Below, one piece after another: positions 40,756-49,902 of a DNA stretch of 64,000 bases. The first letter of the stretch is position 1. Every line of letters starts with the position of its first letter. The stretch is taken from the NCBI GenBank assembly GCA_965116445.1, contig OZ220688.1:124001-188000 (forward strand), in the 5' to 3' direction. The stretch is from Multivorans sp965116445 (GTDB lineage: Bacteria; Acidobacteriota; Thermoanaerobaculia; Multivoradales; Multivoraceae). Below the pieces are notes generated by a model. It was not told the origin of the DNA. It searched no databases and saw nothing but the letters and a program-made list of their open reading frames with translations. Both the position numbers and the translations under genes were made by a program.

Positions 40756-41172
40756 TCAGAACGTGTCTTGCTCAAGCAGTCGGGCGCCCTCGGCGGCTGC
40801 CGCGGCCTGAAGCCGCCGGTCCAACGTGGCGAGTGGAAGCCGGAGACGGACCGCGACTTCCAGATAGGCCGCGTCGTATGCCGTCAGATGGTGTCGTCGC
40901 GCCAGGTCGAGGACGTTGCGGTCGTCGTGACCGGCGTCCAGTTCGATGCGCATCTGCCCGAGGTCGAGGAGTGTCGTCCGCGTGTCGGCCTCTTCGAGGC
41001 GACCTCGCCGCTCGTTCACGAGCAGTGCGTTCCAAAGCTCGTACGGCCAGACTCGAGGTGCGACCGCACCCTGTTCGATGGTCAGTTGGAGGGCTCGCTG
41101 CGCCAGCGGGTCCACCTCGTCTGCCAGACACCAGGAGAGCACGACGGAGTTGTCGAGGACAATGGCGGTCAA
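40756..41172 (-). CDS. VapC-type PIN-domain toxin
   Basis: This 138-residue PIN protein has LDNSVVLSWCLADE (catalytic Asp7), a VWPYELWNALL segment with Glu, and LTAYDAAYLEVAVRLRLPLATLD with the distal acids (YDAAY, TLD). It overlaps the Phd antitoxin by 4 bp and is translated after it on the minus strand. Confidence 0.9.
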   Translation of the reverse strand: MTAIVLDNSVVLSWCLADEVDPLAQRALQLTIEQGAVAPRVWPYELWNALLVNERRGRLEEADTRTTLLDLGQMRIELDAGHDDRNVLDLARRHHLTAYDAAYLEVAVRLRLPLATLDRRLQAAAAAEGARLLEQDTF

Positions 41173-41414
41173 TAGCGGTGCCCCTCATGGATCGAGTCGA
41201 TCAACTCGGCCAGGCTCGAGCGGCCGAGTCGGTTGCGGCGGCTCTCGATGCGACGGGCTGCCTGAGTCGCACGCTCGCGATCGTCGGTCTCTACCGGAAC
41301 GAGTCGGGCGACGGGCTGGCCATGGCGAGTGATCGTCAGCGTTTCGCCGCTCGCGACGCGGTCCAGCAAGCGGGGAAGATGCGTCTTCGCTTCGTAGGCG
41401 CCGATTGTGTGCAT
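41169..41414 (-). CDS. Phd/YefM-family antitoxin
   Basis: This 81-residue protein reads MHTIGAYEAKTHLPRLLDRV and SGETLTITRHGQPVARLVPV, then a charged tail; the Phd fold is clear. First gene of a minus-strand antitoxin-toxin operon. Role: autorepressor and neutraliser of the PIN toxin. Confidence 0.9.
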   Translation of the reverse strand: MHTIGAYEAKTHLPRLLDRVASGETLTITRHGQPVARLVPVETDDRERATQAARRIESRRNRLGRSSLAELIDSIHEGHRY

Positions 41415-41576
41415 GGGTTCTCCAGTCCAGTCCGGTCGATCAGACCAGTCTACCCTTCTGGCGAGATCGACGGTATTCCGGGGGTCGCGTTACGTGACAA
41501 GGCTGCGGTCCGACTCGACCTCACTGGTGGGCTATGCTCGCGGCTCACCCGAGAATGAGGCTTCGCCTCTGCCGTA

Positions 41577-42431
41577 ATGAGGAATCGAGTGCAAGACGGA
41601 CGAGCTTGGATGCGGTGCCTTGGTCTGTTGAAGACCCTGCTGACGGTCCTGGTGCTGGCAACGCCCTCGCTGGCGCAGGACGCCGGTGACGCGGTCTCGC
41701 GTCACTACGACGGCAACCCGGACATCAACGGCGTCTGGCAGGTGATCAACTCGGCTCACTGGAACCTGGAGGACCACTCGGCGGCCGCCGGGCCGGCCGA
41801 GTACGGCACGCTGACCACGATGCCGCCTGGCCAGGGCGTCGTCGTCGGTGGCGAGATCCCCTACCAGGACTGGGCTCGCGAGCAACAGCGGGAGAACTTC
41901 GAGAACCGCTGGGGCGAAGATCCCGAGGCGAAGTGCTACCTGCCCGGGGTGCCGCGCGCGACGTACATGCCGTTTCCGTTCCAGATTCTCCAGGGGACGA
42001 GCCACATCATGATCGTCTACGGCTTCGCCGAGGCGAACCGGACGATCCACATGGACAAGGACAATCCGGAGCCGCCGCCGATCGACAGTTGGATGGGGCG
42101 GTCGCATGGGCGTTGGGAGGGCGACACCCTGGTCGTCGAGGCAACGGGCTTCACCGGTCAGGCGTGGTTCGACCGTGCCGGCAACTTCGCCAGCGACACC
42201 CTGCGAGTGACCGAGCGGTACACGCCGACCGGCCCGAACACGATGACCTACGAGGCGACGCTCGAGGACCCCAACGTCTTCACCGAGCCCTGGACGATCC
42301 GCATGCCGCTCTACCGGCGCCTGGAGGAGAACGTCCGGGTACTGGAGTACAAGTGTGTCGAGTTTTCCGAGGAGCTGCTCTATGGCCACCTGCGCCGACG
42401 CGAAGAAGAACCGACCAGTGACCAGCCGTAG
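41577..42431 (+). CDS. Exported WEGDTLVV-family protein, function unknown
   Basis: This 284-residue protein has a signal peptide (LKTLLTVLVLATPSLAQ), PDINGVWQVINSAHWN, a central CYLPGVPRATYMPFPFQI, and the family core GRWEGDTLVVEATGFTG, LRVTERYTPTGPNTMTYEAT and EDPNVFTEPWTI. The same core recurs in two other genes of the window (43915-45714 C-terminus and 53249-54340). I know the pattern as an uncharacterised family common in Acidobacteria and some Proteobacteria; no activity is claimed. An IS110-family element is inserted just downstream. Confidence 0.8.
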   Translation: MRNRVQDGRAWMRCLGLLKTLLTVLVLATPSLAQDAGDAVSRHYDGNPDINGVWQVINSAHWNLEDHSAAAGPAEYGTLTTMPPGQGVVVGGEIPYQDWAREQQRENFENRWGEDPEAKCYLPGVPRATYMPFPFQILQGTSHIMIVYGFAEANRTIHMDKDNPEPPPIDSWMGRSHGRWEGDTLVVEATGFTGQAWFDRAGNFASDTLRVTERYTPTGPNTMTYEATLEDPNVFTEPWTIRMPLYRRLEENVRVLEYKCVEFSEELLYGHLRRREEEPTSDQP

Positions 42432-42559
42432 CATCCGCAGCTTCGGTCCTTGCGCCCTTGTCGTCCACTGGGTAATGGGATGGTCCGCCCCGCACCCTTA
42501 CGGCCTCTCGTTGGGGCCAGAATGGTGTTTTCTTCCGAACAACAAGGAGGAGGCGGACC

Positions 42560-43621
42560 GTGAAGGAGGTTACTCGAGTCGGTATCGATCTGGGCAAGCA
42601 TGTGTACCAGGTGTGCGGGATGGACGCGTCGGGCGCGGTGGTGTTTCAGCGTCAGTTGAAGGCACCGCGGCTGATGGAGTTGATGTCGCGGCTCAAGCCG
42701 TGCCTGGTGGGGATGGAGGCGAGCTGCGGCGCGCACCACTGGGTGGAGAAGCTGAGGGATCTGGGCCACGACGTGCGGATGATGAGTCCGCAGTTTGTCC
42801 GTCCGTACGTGAAGTCGAACAAGAGCGACTACCACGACGCGGAGGCGATCTGCGAGGCGGTGTCGCGTCCGACGATGCGTTTCGTGCCTTACAAGACGAA
42901 GGAGCGCCGGGCGCTGCAGCAGATCCACCGAAGTCGGGAGACGATGGTTGGTGTGCGCACGCAGTTGGCGAACCAGTTACGTGGTTTTCTGCGGGAGTAC
43001 GGGATCGTGCTGCCTCAGGGTCTGGCGGTGATCAAGCGGGAGGTGCCTGCGATCGCGTCGGACCCGGAGCGGGCCCTGCCGGGCGACTTTCGGGCTCTCT
43101 TGTGCATGCAGCACCAGGCGCTGATGCAGGTCGACGATCAGGTGGCGGATCTGACGGCGATGCTGGAGCGGGAGTCGAAGGAGAACCCCCTGTCCGAGCG
43201 TTTGATGTCGATCCCGGGGATCGGTCCGATGGTGTCGACGGCGCTGGTGGCGTCGGTCGGCTCGGGCTGGGCCTTCAGCAGCGGCCGTCAGATGTCGGCG
43301 TTTCTCGGGCTGGTGCCTCGTCAGGCATCGACCGGCGGGCACACGAGGCTGTTGGGGATCAGCAAACGCGGGGACCGCTACATGCGGGCGCTTCTGATCC
43401 ACGGTGCGCGGGCGGTGCTGCGCACAGCCCACAAGGGCGAGCGGACGCGGCTCAAGGAATGGGCTCTGGACGTCAAGCGGCGCCGGGGGGCGAACGTCGC
43501 CACGGTGGCCGTGGCCAACAAGCTGGCTCGAATCGCCTGGGCGGTGCTGCGACACGACGAACGCTACAGCGACGAACGCCATGTCGGCGGTCGAGCAAGG
43601 GACTCACGGGCCGCGGCGTAG
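42560..43621 (+). CDS. IS110-family transposase (DEDD RuvC-like + transposase_20)
   Basis: This 353-residue protein starts at GTG 42560 behind AAGGAGGAGG. The N-terminal RuvC-like DEDD domain shows VGIDLGKHVYQVCGMD (Asp9), LVGMEASCGAHHWVEKL (Glu) and SDYHDAEAICEAV (two Asp). The C-terminal transposase_20 domain shows LMSIPGIGPMVSTALVASVG, FLGLVPRQASTGGHTRLLGI and the catalytic-Ser-region ISKRGDRYMRALLIHGARAV. Full family length, so probably active. A second, interrupted copy lies at 56115-59306 with only a few differences. Confidence 0.95.
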   Translation: MKEVTRVGIDLGKHVYQVCGMDASGAVVFQRQLKAPRLMELMSRLKPCLVGMEASCGAHHWVEKLRDLGHDVRMMSPQFVRPYVKSNKSDYHDAEAICEAVSRPTMRFVPYKTKERRALQQIHRSRETMVGVRTQLANQLRGFLREYGIVLPQGLAVIKREVPAIASDPERALPGDFRALLCMQHQALMQVDDQVADLTAMLERESKENPLSERLMSIPGIGPMVSTALVASVGSGWAFSSGRQMSAFLGLVPRQASTGGHTRLLGISKRGDRYMRALLIHGARAVLRTAHKGERTRLKEWALDVKRRRGANVATVAVANKLARIAWAVLRHDERYSDERHVGGRARDSRAAA

Positions 43622-43898
43622 ACGGCTCGGGGAACAGCGAACCAACGATAGGAGAATCGCCCCACCAAGCAGTTTGCGGGGACTCATTCGAGCGATGGCG
43701 AAACAGGTCGGACCGGCGCGTTGAGAAGCCTGAGTCGGCGCAGGGCCCATCAAGAGGCCGTCTGGGTGTGAAGAGGCCGACGCGCGCGTATTCCATCGGG
43801 GCCAGGGAGCTCTCTCTCAGAGACTCCCACCAACAGGCCGAATACATGCAAGCAACTGCACCTACCTCGCCAGAAACCCGGAAAGAGCCCTTGCACAA
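43622..43898 (+). ncRNA. Candidate bridge-RNA region of the IS110-family element
   Basis: No reading frame is supported here. It is the only long non-coding part of the element and is kept nearly identical in copy 2 (59307-59583). IS110-family elements encode a bridge RNA in a non-coding end, downstream of the transposase gene in the IS1111 group. The RNA boundaries and guide loops cannot be fixed by eye. Confidence 0.4.
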
Positions 43899-43914
43899 GC
43901 GGGGCGGACCATAC

Positions 43915-45714
43915 ATGCGCCGACGTCCCCGTCGGCATCCGCTACGTAGCATCCGCAGCTTCGGCGCTTGCACCCTTGCCGTGGCCCTCCTGCCGGGACT
44001 GACCGCGGTGCCGGCTGCGGCGGGCGACGTGACGGTGCAACTGACCACCTCCGCCCGCAGCGAGGCGGTCAAGTGGTACGAACGCCACCTGGACTGCGAG
44101 CCGATCGAAGGCCGTGCCGAGGCGGTCGACTGCGGCAACGCGGTGATCGAGTTCACCCAGGGTCCGATCATGGGCGCGAGCCAGGGCACCGGCATCGACC
44201 ACATCGGCTTCTCCTTCGCCGACCTGGAAGAGAAGATGGCCGAGTTGGAGGCCGTTGGCGTCCGGGGCTCCGGCGTTCGCCTGCAGCGCTACGACGACGG
44301 TTCGACGCTCCGGGAAGAACCCGGTCTGTTCCAGGTCGGGCGCATCTTCGATCCCTGGGGTACGCGGATCGAGGTCGTCGAAGACCTGGACACGCTGGGC
44401 TTCCATCACGTTCACCTGAGTGCGAGCGATCCGGAACGGACTCTCGGCTGGTACCGCGAGACCTTCGGCGGCGTACCGGAAAGCCTGCGCGGGACGCAGG
44501 ACGGCCTCCGCTTCGGTGAGGTCTGGCTGTTCGCTTCGGAGCACCCCGAGGGTCAGCCCGCGCCGAGCGCCGGCCGGGCGATCGACCACCTGGCGTTCGA
44601 GGTCGCGGATCTTGATGTGGCGGCGGTCGGCCTGCGCGACCGGGGCGTTCACTTCACCCGGGATCCCGAGCGGCCCCAGGGAGGCCGTTCCGAGGCGAAG
44701 CGCGGCTTCGTTGCGGCGCCCGACAACGTGCGCGTGGCGGTGGTCGAACCCGGCTGGCAAGGCGTCGACGCCGACTTTGGATCCGATGCCGACCAGGTCG
44801 CCTCGGCCGAGCCCTACGTCGTTCCGCGCACGCCCTGGGGCACGCCCGATCTGCAGGGAATGTGGTCTGGCAACAAGGCCCACGGCATTCCCCTGGAGCG
44901 TCCTGAAGACCTCGCCGACGTCGCGGAACTGAGTCCCGAAGAGGCGGCTGCCCGCCGCGAGCGGGGCACCCTGGGGAGCATCTGGGGCTACGAGCGCGAG
45001 TGGCGGGACACGACCCTCGGCTACGTCAAGTCCGCGCCCTCGCGCCAAGTGGCGATGATCATCGACCCGCCGGACGGCCGCATTCCACCTCTGACCGAGG
45101 AGGCGCAGGAACGGCAGCGCAATGCCCGGCAGTCGTTCGGCGACTACGTCAGGCGCCGGCCCGCGGGGCCCGAGGACCTGACGGCGTACGTACGCTGCAT
45201 CAGCCGGGGCCTGCCGGGCATGATGATGCCCTCGATCTACAACAACGGTCTGCAGATCAGCCAGAGCCCGGGCTTCGTCGCCATTCAGAAGGAGATGATC
45301 CACGAAACGCGGGTTGTGCCCACGGCGGAGCGGGAGCCGCTCGGTCCCGGGATCAAGCAGTGGCTCGGCGATCCCCAGGGCCGCTGGGAAGGCGACACCC
45401 TGGTGGTGGAGACCACGGGGTTCAACGGCCGCACGAACTACCGCGGCTCGAGCGAGAACATGAAGCTCACCGAGCGCTACACGCGCCTCGGCCCGAACCG
45501 GCTCGAGTACCGGTTCACAGTGGAAGACCCGACCGTGTGGACCAGCTCCTGGACTGGCCGCTTCGAGTTCGAGCTCGACAACGAGCAGTACGAACTCGTC
45601 GAGTACGCCTGCCACGAAGGCAACTACGGGATGACGAACATCCTCTCCGGCGCGAGGGCGCGCGACCGGGAGGAGGCCGCGGCCGCGGCGGAGACGGGGT
45701 CCGGAGCGCAGTAG
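43915..45714 (+). CDS. Exported double-VOC / WEGDTLVV fusion protein
   Basis: This 599-residue protein has a signal peptide (FGACTLAVALLPGLTAVPAAAG) and two glyoxalase/VOC domains: residues about 38-160 (SEAVKWYERHLDCEPIEG, IDHIGFSFADL) and 162-285 (FHHVHLSASDPERTLGWYRE, AIDHLAFEVADLDVAA). From about 300 a WEGDTLVV domain follows (TPWGTPDLQGMWSGN, GRWEGDTLVVETTGFNG, EYRFTVEDPTVWTSSWTG). The best ATG (43915-43917) straddles the IS right end and REP, so the present start was created by insertion. Substrate and cofactor are unknown; VOC proteins are usually metal-dependent. Confidence 0.85.
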   Translation: MRRRPRRHPLRSIRSFGACTLAVALLPGLTAVPAAAGDVTVQLTTSARSEAVKWYERHLDCEPIEGRAEAVDCGNAVIEFTQGPIMGASQGTGIDHIGFSFADLEEKMAELEAVGVRGSGVRLQRYDDGSTLREEPGLFQVGRIFDPWGTRIEVVEDLDTLGFHHVHLSASDPERTLGWYRETFGGVPESLRGTQDGLRFGEVWLFASEHPEGQPAPSAGRAIDHLAFEVADLDVAAVGLRDRGVHFTRDPERPQGGRSEAKRGFVAAPDNVRVAVVEPGWQGVDADFGSDADQVASAEPYVVPRTPWGTPDLQGMWSGNKAHGIPLERPEDLADVAELSPEEAAARRERGTLGSIWGYEREWRDTTLGYVKSAPSRQVAMIIDPPDGRIPPLTEEAQERQRNARQSFGDYVRRRPAGPEDLTAYVRCISRGLPGMMMPSIYNNGLQISQSPGFVAIQKEMIHETRVVPTAEREPLGPGIKQWLGDPQGRWEGDTLVVETTGFNGRTNYRGSSENMKLTERYTRLGPNRLEYRFTVEDPTVWTSSWTGRFEFELDNEQYELVEYACHEGNYGMTNILSGARARDREEAAAAAETGSGAQ

Positions 45715-45876
45715 ACCCCGGCGAGGGCTCAGCTTCCGCCGGGTCCGCCGGCATCCGTCCGCAGCGAGAGACGGCCACTACCGGCAGAGGAGTGCGCCGA
45801 CAACGACGTCCGGGTGCGCGGACCTTCTGGTCCGTATCAAGTGCGATGCCGCGAAGCGGCGAGCGCAAGCCCGGCG

Positions 45877-47244
45877 TCAGCTCGGGGCAGGCGTTGAGAA
45901 CTGCAAGGCGGCGACGCAATCGGTGACGCTCTGTTCCGGCGCCGACACATCGAACGGCAGGCAAAGCAGCGTGAGTTCGTCGTCAAAGACGAACGGGAAC
46001 CTCTCGCTGAACCCGTCCGTGCGCGGATACACCAGCGCCACGGTTCGACAGTCATAGCGCTTCCCGTAGGCGAACAACTGGTACATGTCCGCCTGCGAGA
46101 CGCCGCGCTTCGTCGGCTCGTCCGAGGCTGGCTTGAGCCGCTTCCACTTCGTGTCGAGAATGAACTCGGTCCCGCCGCGTGCATCCGCGAGCGTGATGTC
46201 CGGCTTCATCGGGAACGCCGCCGGGTCGCGCGTCAGCTTCTTCTGCGGCCCCTGCCCCTCCACGCCGTACTCGCTCTGGTAGCGCCGGAAACACCGCGTC
46301 ACGAAGTCCTCGAAGACCTCCTCCATCGGAAACAGCAGCGACCGGTTCTCATGCTCGCCGTGAAACGTGGCGAGACCGTGGCCGAAGAGGAACAGCCGCA
46401 CCCAGGCCATGACCGGGCGGTAGTGCTGCATCGTCCGGTCGACAGAGTGCCGCCGCCAGTCGCTGGCGGGGTCCGTCGTTGGCGGCACGTCGGCAAACGC
46501 GTCGGCCAACTCGCGAAGCAGTCGCCTGTTCTCTTCGTTCCGCACTGTCCGCCGCAGCCGGTCCAGCGTGCTGCGGATCAGCCGGTTCGCCGGCCGGTTC
46601 GGGTTGAACTCGTCGTGCGCGACGTAGAACCGCGCCCGGTTCGTCAGGTTCTCCCGCACATGCTGCTGGAACAGGAGGCGGCCGCGAAGGAAGGGCAGGT
46701 TGTCCTCGACCCGGACGTACCGCCGGGCGAGGCCGTGGCGCGCGAGGTGGGAGAGGTTCTGGAGGAACAGGTGTGCGAACGCCTCCAGCATCGGAAAGCG
46801 CCGAAGCGACCGGATGGCGCTCGGCGGCAACTCGGCGTGCCGCAGCCCGCGCCATGCGCGGAGCATCTCCAGGAACACGCGCCGCGTCTCGTCTTCCTGG
46901 TTCTGCTCGTCCGTGTCCACGGCGAGGTCGATCTTCGGCAGGATCTCGATGGGCCTGCCGCGCGAGGTCGACAGGACACCGACGAAGCTGGTCGCTCGCA
47001 ACTGGCGTCCCGAGCGGTTGAAGCGGAGCACCGGGCGGTAGTCGCCATTCCTGTCGAACTGGTTCTTCCGGGCGAAGCTGGTCAAGCTCTCCCATTCCGT
47101 GTCGCCGAGTCCAAGTTGCTCGCGGTCTATGGGGTCGTACTCGCGAAGCGTCCGAATCGTCGGTGGCTTTGAGCTCTCGAACGCCCGCTCGGCCGGGAGC
47201 GGGTACGCGGGCGACCTGGCGGCAGGAGTCTGCACTTCAGTCAT
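45877..47244 (-). CDS. mcrC: McrC-like subunit of a McrBC restriction system
   Basis: This 455-residue protein begins MTEVQTPAARSPAYPL. Visible features are a central FVGVLSTSRGRPIEILPKID, a LDRLRRTVRNEENRRLLREL helix and a C-terminal PD-(D/E)XK-like core (PDITLADARGGTEFILDTKW, Asp...D-x-K). These match the McrC nuclease family. It is encoded immediately after McrB. The pair should cut modified (methylated) DNA using McrB GTP hydrolysis. ATG 47244 is chosen because the in-frame upstream sequence is just the REP repeat. Confidence 0.9.
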   Translation of the reverse strand: MTEVQTPAARSPAYPLPAERAFESSKPPTIRTLREYDPIDREQLGLGDTEWESLTSFARKNQFDRNGDYRPVLRFNRSGRQLRATSFVGVLSTSRGRPIEILPKIDLAVDTDEQNQEDETRRVFLEMLRAWRGLRHAELPPSAIRSLRRFPMLEAFAHLFLQNLSHLARHGLARRYVRVEDNLPFLRGRLLFQQHVRENLTNRARFYVAHDEFNPNRPANRLIRSTLDRLRRTVRNEENRRLLRELADAFADVPPTTDPASDWRRHSVDRTMQHYRPVMAWVRLFLFGHGLATFHGEHENRSLLFPMEEVFEDFVTRCFRRYQSEYGVEGQGPQKKLTRDPAAFPMKPDITLADARGGTEFILDTKWKRLKPASDEPTKRGVSQADMYQLFAYGKRYDCRTVALVYPRTDGFSERFPFVFDDELTLLCLPFDVSAPEQSVTDCVAALQFSTPAPS

Positions 47245-47265
47245 CGGCGACGAACCCCGCGCGGT

Positions 47266-47357
47266 CACTGGGTGCGCCAGCGTGAAAGCGCGGGCTTCCG
47301 ATACTGGGTGCGCCGGCGTCCCCGCCGGCATCCGGCGCGAAAGCGCCGGCTTCCGGA
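47266..47357. repeat. Two adjacent REP-like repeats
   Basis: CACTGGGTGCGCCAGCG (from 47266) is followed by a second unit ACTGGGTGCGCCGGCGTCCC (from 47313) whose hairpin GCCGGCG-TCCC-CGCCGGC is intact, then GGCGCGAAAGCGCC. It separates mcrB and mcrC and would be transcribed between them. Confidence 0.75.
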
Positions 47358-47383
47358 TCGTCTACCGCGTCCAGCGCCTTCCA

Positions 47384-49645
47384 TCAATCGGAGCCGGGCG
47401 ACTCGTAGATCTTCCGATACTGGCCGGCCTCGCTCCAGGCCGGAGCGTCCAGCGGCAGACGCTCGTAGATGACCGCGTCGTCGTCCACGAGGTCGAAGTC
47501 CCGGACCAGGTTCTTCGCCTGTCCCTCGCCGATCTTCCGTTCCCGCACAAAGGCGTTGCCGCCGAGCACGGCCTTGATCTTTCGCCAGTCGTCGTAGAAG
47601 TACTCCTGCAGCAGCGGAAAGATCCGGTTCTGGAACCGATCGGCAAGGTCGGCGAGATCGCGCACGTTGAACAGGTAGGTGTGCCCGATCTGATGCTCCC
47701 GATCGAGGAGCACGGCGATGCGCTCGTTCATCGCCCGCAGCATCTTCCGGCAGTTCACTCCATCCACGGCTTCGGGAACCAGTTCGTGATCCGGATTGGG
47801 CATCATTTCGACGAACGTGAAGCGGCGTCGGAGCGCTGTGTCAAGCTGCTGAATCGACCGGTCGGCCGTGTTCATCGTGCCGATGATGTAGAGGTTGTTC
47901 GGCACCCCGAACTCGTCGCCCGAGTAGGGAAGCGTGACCCTGGTCTCGTTGTCCTCGCCGAGCCGCCGGGAATCCTCGATCAGGGTGATCAGTTCGCCGA
48001 AGATCTTCGGGATGTTGCCCCGATTGATCTCGTCGATGATGAGGACGTAGGGTGGCGTCTCGTCGCCGTTCTTCTCTGCGTTCTTTCTCGCGTCGTCTGC
48101 GACCTCGCAGATTGAGCGGAAGCTCCCGTGGCGAAGTTCGTAGCCAAGTTCGGTTGACCCTGACTTGGCCGAATCCACGTCCCGACCACCACTTTCGGCC
48201 TTGGTGAGCTGCGGCCGAATTCCCTCCACGAAGTCCTCGTAGGCGTAGTTCTGGTGGAACGTGACCATGGCAAGCCGGCCTTCTGGGCGTCCTCCTCCGC
48301 CCGCCGGAGACTTGAACCGCAGCTCCGAATAGCGCTCCAGGGCCGCTTCAGGGTCCTCTTCTCGGCCCTCGCGAACCGTGTCGACGTCCACGCCGTCGAC
48401 GACCGCCAGGGCGTGGCTCACGGTGTCGTACGTCTTGCCGGTTCCGGGGGGGCCGTAGAGGATCTGGTTGCGGGGATGGGATGCCTTCAACCCGCCAGAC
48501 TGTATCGCTTCCTTGAAAGCGCGGACTTGGTCAGGGTACTTCGTGATGTCTGTGAGGGTCTTGACGACGAGGGGCTTCTCACGGACCCTGACTCCGTCGG
48601 GAAAGTTCGATTCCCATTTGACATCGCGAACGTGCCGATGGCTGTCGCGAGCTGCATCGTAGCGGTAGTCGGACCGTACAGTGCCGTGCCCGATGGCGTT
48701 GTTGCCGCGCTTCACGAAGATCACATCGCCAGGCTTCATGACGTGGGAGAATTCCCAAAGAGCCCGACGAGTGTTCATGAGTTCTGGCCCCGACTCGGAC
48801 CCGATGGCTCGACCAACCTCTTCTTGAGAGCTGTACTGGCCAAGATCGACGCGATAGTCGTCGTAGCCCATCGAAGCAATGCCGCTTTCGCGGCAGGCGG
48901 GCCAACGTCTGGATTGACGCCCGAGCGACATCAGCCAGTACCTCCGATCGGCGGGTGGGGTCGTCGGCAGGTCTCCTGGTGGCGGGGGAGGCGGTTGCTC
49001 CTTCGGATCGAGCCAGATCTCGGGGCTGATGTCGAGGGCGTTGCCCAGCCAGGAGTAGTGTTCGATCAGGGCCGCGTGCTGTTGGCTCGGAGGCACTCCG
49101 GCCGCATTCGGGAACACCTCGTTGTAGCGAGCGGCCAGCCGAGGTTCCTTGTAGATGGCCAGGAGCCTGGGGGCTTTCCGGTCCTGATAGACAAACGCGA
49201 CCTTCCACTTGACGGCGGGAGAGAAGTCGACCTGGTCAACAGCTTCGAGATTCCCCGCCTCAACCGCGTCGATCACGTCGGTCAGCCGAGACCGCACGGT
49301 GGCGAAGGCTGCTTCCGCCGTCTCTCCGTACTTGCGCATCCAAGCGTACTCATCACCCCAGACTCGTCCTCCCTTGGGTTGCTTCGGATCCTTGTTGTCT
49401 CGGCGAAACATGCCGAACTTGAAGGCCGAGCCTCCCCATATGCTCCCGAGAGCATGGGCTTTTGCCTCAAGCCAGTAGACGAAGGCGCCGTCCCGGTCGA
49501 GATTCGTGTACTCCTCCAGAGACATGCCGCGGACCTTGTCCGGCGGCCAAGCCTCAAGGAACTCGTCCCAGAGTTCGAGGGTCGGGGCAGCTCTGAGCGA
49601 TCGGCTCGTTCGTGGCTCGGGACCGAGACGTTGAATCTTGTCCAA
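47384..49645 (-). CDS. mcrB: McrB-like AAA+ GTPase with EVE-like domain
   Basis: This 753-residue protein starts at TTG 49645 (LDKIQRLGPEPRTS; alternatives upstream possible). A central EVE/PUA-like segment (HVMKPGDVIFVKRGNNAIGH, about 300-320) precedes the AAA+ motor: Walker A GPPGTGKT (about 396-404), Walker B VLIIDEINRGNIPKIFGE and sensor GTMNTADRSIQQLDTALRRR. GTMNTADRS is the McrB GTP-recognition hallmark. The EVE fold binds modified bases, so it probably reads the methylated target. Together with mcrC it forms a type IV restriction system. Confidence 0.9.
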   Translation of the reverse strand: MDKIQRLGPEPRTSRSLRAAPTLELWDEFLEAWPPDKVRGMSLEEYTNLDRDGAFVYWLEAKAHALGSIWGGSAFKFGMFRRDNKDPKQPKGGRVWGDEYAWMRKYGETAEAAFATVRSRLTDVIDAVEAGNLEAVDQVDFSPAVKWKVAFVYQDRKAPRLLAIYKEPRLAARYNEVFPNAAGVPPSQQHAALIEHYSWLGNALDISPEIWLDPKEQPPPPPPGDLPTTPPADRRYWLMSLGRQSRRWPACRESGIASMGYDDYRVDLGQYSSQEEVGRAIGSESGPELMNTRRALWEFSHVMKPGDVIFVKRGNNAIGHGTVRSDYRYDAARDSHRHVRDVKWESNFPDGVRVREKPLVVKTLTDITKYPDQVRAFKEAIQSGGLKASHPRNQILYGPPGTGKTYDTVSHALAVVDGVDVDTVREGREEDPEAALERYSELRFKSPAGGGGRPEGRLAMVTFHQNYAYEDFVEGIRPQLTKAESGGRDVDSAKSGSTELGYELRHGSFRSICEVADDARKNAEKNGDETPPYVLIIDEINRGNIPKIFGELITLIEDSRRLGEDNETRVTLPYSGDEFGVPNNLYIIGTMNTADRSIQQLDTALRRRFTFVEMMPNPDHELVPEAVDGVNCRKMLRAMNERIAVLLDREHQIGHTYLFNVRDLADLADRFQNRIFPLLQEYFYDDWRKIKAVLGGNAFVRERKIGEGQAKNLVRDFDLVDDDAVIYERLPLDAPAWSEAGQYRKIYESPGSD

Positions 49646-49662
49646 TGTCGGCGGCCTTCTAG

Positions 49663-49902
49663 CTAGTCGCCGTTCGGCGCGCTGATCTTCCAGCCAAGCA
49701 CGGCGCCGACCACTGCTGCCGCCACGACGGCGACAACTCCGAAGAAGCCCAATTCGGCAGGTTTGCCGCTTGCGGTTGGCGCCACGCGATCCCGCGGGCG
49801 AGCACGCAGCGCGAACACGACGACCGCAGCCAGGCTCGCGATGGCGACCGCGAGCAACAGGTAGGCCATGACGTACACCGCCATATCGTGTTGTGCCGTC
49901 AC
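49663..49902 (-). CDS. Small two-helix membrane protein upstream of McrB
   Basis: This 79-residue protein has two predicted transmembrane helices (VMAYLLLAVAIASLAAVVVF and FFGVVAVVAAAVVGAVLGWK) and ends 17 bp before the McrB start, so it is likely the first gene of the mcrBC operon. I do not recognise the family. It may anchor or regulate the system, but this is speculation. Confidence 0.5.
   Translation of the reverse strand: MTAQHDMAVYVMAYLLLAVAIASLAAVVVFALRARPRDRVAPTASGKPAELGFFGVVAVVAAAVVGAVLGWKISAPNGD

Larger units (their letters stand above)
42474..43916 (+). mobile_element. IS110-family element with subterminal IRs, copy 1
   Basis: This 1443-bp element has perfect 14-bp subterminal inverted repeats ATGGTCCGCCCCGC (42480-42493) and its complement GCGGGGCGGACCAT (43899-43912), the layout of the IS1111 group of IS110. 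No target duplication is visible. The flanks CACTGGGT (42466-42473) and GCGCCGACGTCCCCGTCGGC (43917-43936) join into one uninterrupted copy of the dispersed REP-like repeat. The element contains one transposase gene and about 280 bp of 3' non-coding DNA before the right inverted repeat. Confidence 0.9.
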
